Position numbers and translations under genes: made by a program. The notes beneath the pieces were generated by a model. The model was not told the origin of the DNA. It saw nothing but the letters and a program-made list of their open reading frames with translations, and searched no databases. DNA of 64,000 nucleotides from Pontibacter sp. SGAir0037 (GTDB taxonomy: Bacteria; Bacteroidota; Bacteroidia; Cytophagales; Hymenobacteraceae). The stretch lies in assembly GCF_005491705.1 (NCBI RefSeq), contig NZ_CP028092.1, forward strand, positions 1,302,001-1,366,000, in the 5' to 3' direction. This document shows positions 62,866 through 64,000 of the stretch, piece after piece. Every line of letters starts with the position of its first letter. The first letter of the stretch is position 1.

Positions 62866-64000
62866 TTATTTGATATCATGCAAAGGCAGCATCCCTCCTA
62901 TTCTGTACCAGCGGTAACCATAGCCTTCTACTTGTGTTTTTACCTGGCCTTTATCATCAGCCTGCAGTGTTTCCGGTTGCAACAGGTTCTCCAGCCTGTT
63001 TTTTGCAGTAGCACCAGAGGAAAAGCTAACCTGTTGTGGCGTTTCACTGAAGTTTTGTAGCAGCACTACATGATTCCCTTTAAAGGCATATTGCATGGCC
63101 AGCACATAGGGCGAACCCGTTTCCAGTATCTGCCAGTCGCCCCAGCCTATTTCTGGGCACAGCTTCCGGACGCGGATAAGATTGGCTGTCCAGTTAAGAA
63201 AAGAACCCGGCTCCCGCAGTTGCGCCTCTACATTTACCTGCTGGTAGGCGAACTCTCCTTTGTCGATAACGGGGTTTTCAAGCGGTTGGTCTGAGGTAGA
63301 AAATCCGGCATGTTTGCCTGCAGACCATTGCATAGGAGTACGTACCGCCTCTCTTTCCTTCAGGCTCAGGTCGTCTCCCATCGCAATTTCATCGCCGTAG
63401 CGGATAACAGGAGTGCCGGGCAGGGAGAACATCAGGCTGTAGGCCAGTTCCAGTTGCTTGCGATTATGAAGCATGGGAGCCAGTCTGCGCCGGATGCCCC
63501 TCTCATACAACTGCATGTTTTTCTGGGGCCCGAATTCCTGGTATACCTTGTTTCGTTGTTTCTCTGTAAGTCTGCCCAGGTCCAGCTCGTCGTGGTTGCG
63601 CAGGAAGTTTCCCCATTGTGCGGTGGGCGGAATATCGCGAGTACCTTCCAGGGCTTTTTTCAGAGGCTTCAGTTCTTTTGAAGCCAGGGTGTAAAACAGG
63701 TGCTGGTTCACATAGAAATTAAACATCATCTGGATGCCGTTTCCTTCCTCTCCAAAGTACCGCTGGTTTTCATCAGGCAACACATTGGCCTCTCCTAAAA
63801 TAATAGCATTCCCGTTTCTGAATTGCGTAAAACGCCTGATGCTGCTGATCTGCTCAAAATAATGGATTGGTTTCTCCCGATCAGACCTGGGGTCTTCTAT
63901 GATGAAGGGCACGGCATCCAGTCGGAATCCGTCTACGCCTTGTTGCAGCCAGAAACCAATAATTCGCTCTGCCTCGCGCTGCACTGCCGGGTTCTGATAG
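62866..64000 (-). CDS. Trehalose-synthase-like GH13 alpha-amylase-family enzyme (C-terminal part)
   Basis: The gene continues past the right edge; its first codons on this strand lie beyond 64000. The visible C-terminal 377 residues (including the five codons past a GTG at 63984) cover the second part of the GH13 barrel. The nucleophile aspartate is in GVDGFRLDAVPF, the acid/base glutamate in IILGEANV, and the third acidic residue in FLRNHDELDLG. A C-terminal beta domain ends YRWYRIGGMLPLHDIK. This pattern matches trehalose synthase/maltosyl-type enzymes that interconvert maltose and trehalose; related GH13 hydrolases cannot be excluded without the N-terminus. It faces the AI-2E gene convergently. 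Confidence 0.85.
   Translation of the reverse strand, partial: YQNPAVQREAERIIGFWLQQGVDGFRLDAVPFIIEDPRSDREKPIHYFEQISSIRRFTQFRNGNAIILGEANVLPDENQRYFGEEGNGIQMMFNFYVNQHLFYTLASKELKPLKKALEGTRDIPPTAQWGNFLRNHDELDLGRLTEKQRNKVYQEFGPQKNMQLYERGIRRRLAPMLHNRKQLELAYSLMFSLPGTPVIRYGDEIAMGDDLSLKEREAVRTPMQWSAGKHAGFSTSDQPLENPVIDKGEFAYQQVNVEAQLREPGSFLNWTANLIRVRKLCPEIGWGDWQILETGSPYVLAMQYAFKGNHVVLLQNFSETPQQVSFSSGATAKNRLENLLQPETLQADDKGQVKTQVEGYGYRWYRIGGMLPLHDIK

Noticed and set aside
1..64000. CRISPR array or tandem repeat locus
   Set aside because: No spaced direct repeats of 20-40 bases and no cas genes were seen.

Overview
The window looks like ordinary chromosome of a Bacteroidota bacterium, most likely order Cytophagales and close to Hymenobacteraceae (Pontibacter-like). 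The reasons are: upstream sequences repeatedly matching the Bacteroidota -7 promoter element TAnnTTTG; few Shine-Dalgarno sites; several SusC/FecA-type outer membrane proteins with an N-terminal carboxypeptidase-regulatory domain; a subtilisin with a type IX secretion sorting domain; a bacillithiol biosynthesis gene (bshB1); a histone-H1-like small protein; and an HU-CCDC81/SPOR envelope protein. No rRNA, tRNA, CRISPR array, insertion sequence or prophage gene was seen. Genus-level naming is inference.

Layout. 1-8.5 kb is housekeeping: an LptF/LptG permease, rpsO, pnp, the primary sigma factor, trxB, an M23/LysM peptidase and bshB1. 8.6-15.2 kb carries accC, an alpha-oxoamine synthase (possible sulfonolipid or sphingolipid enzyme), a histone-H1-like gene, tyrS, a small lipoprotein and holA. 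15.4-25.4 kb is one long same-strand block: a 1,015-residue TPR protein, a beta-barrel, a cytoplasmic HU-CCDC81 plus periplasmic SPOR protein, ExbB, ExbD, TonB, then folC and trmB. The first six look like parts of an energised trans-envelope assembly.

25.4-31.5 kb holds an esterase, a TrpF-like protein lacking both catalytic residues, mnmA, a lipoprotein, a secreted T9SS subtilisin and rpe. 31.6-41.6 kb has three large TonB-receptor-type outer membrane proteins around a LytS/LytTR two-component pair. 41.9-49.7 kb holds a DUF2062 protein, a TPR/TPR/OmpA envelope operon, an Xre-RES toxin-antitoxin pair with a palindromic operator candidate, an NPP-type phosphodiesterase, a small barrel, a tropinone-reductase-like SDR and a tiny lipoprotein.

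49.8-64 kb starts with gyrA and a TPR protein. After an AT-rich non-coding island bounded by an 11-bp direct repeat come two tandem DUF421 membrane proteins, both carrying the same C-terminal CX2C-X13-CX2C zinc-ribbon-like knuckle. A stress/sugar region follows: a Tat-exported Gfo/Idh oxidoreductase, a zinc alcohol dehydrogenase, a PfkB kinase translationally coupled to a GH65 phosphorylase, an AI-2E-family permease and the 3' part of a trehalose-synthase-like GH13 gene that runs off the right edge.

The best leads for something undescribed are the zinc-ribbon DUF421 pair, the trans-envelope cluster, the pseudo-TrpF, the kinase-phosphorylase pair with repeated promoter elements, and a structured, terminator-ended intergenic segment near 15.2 kb that could be a small RNA.
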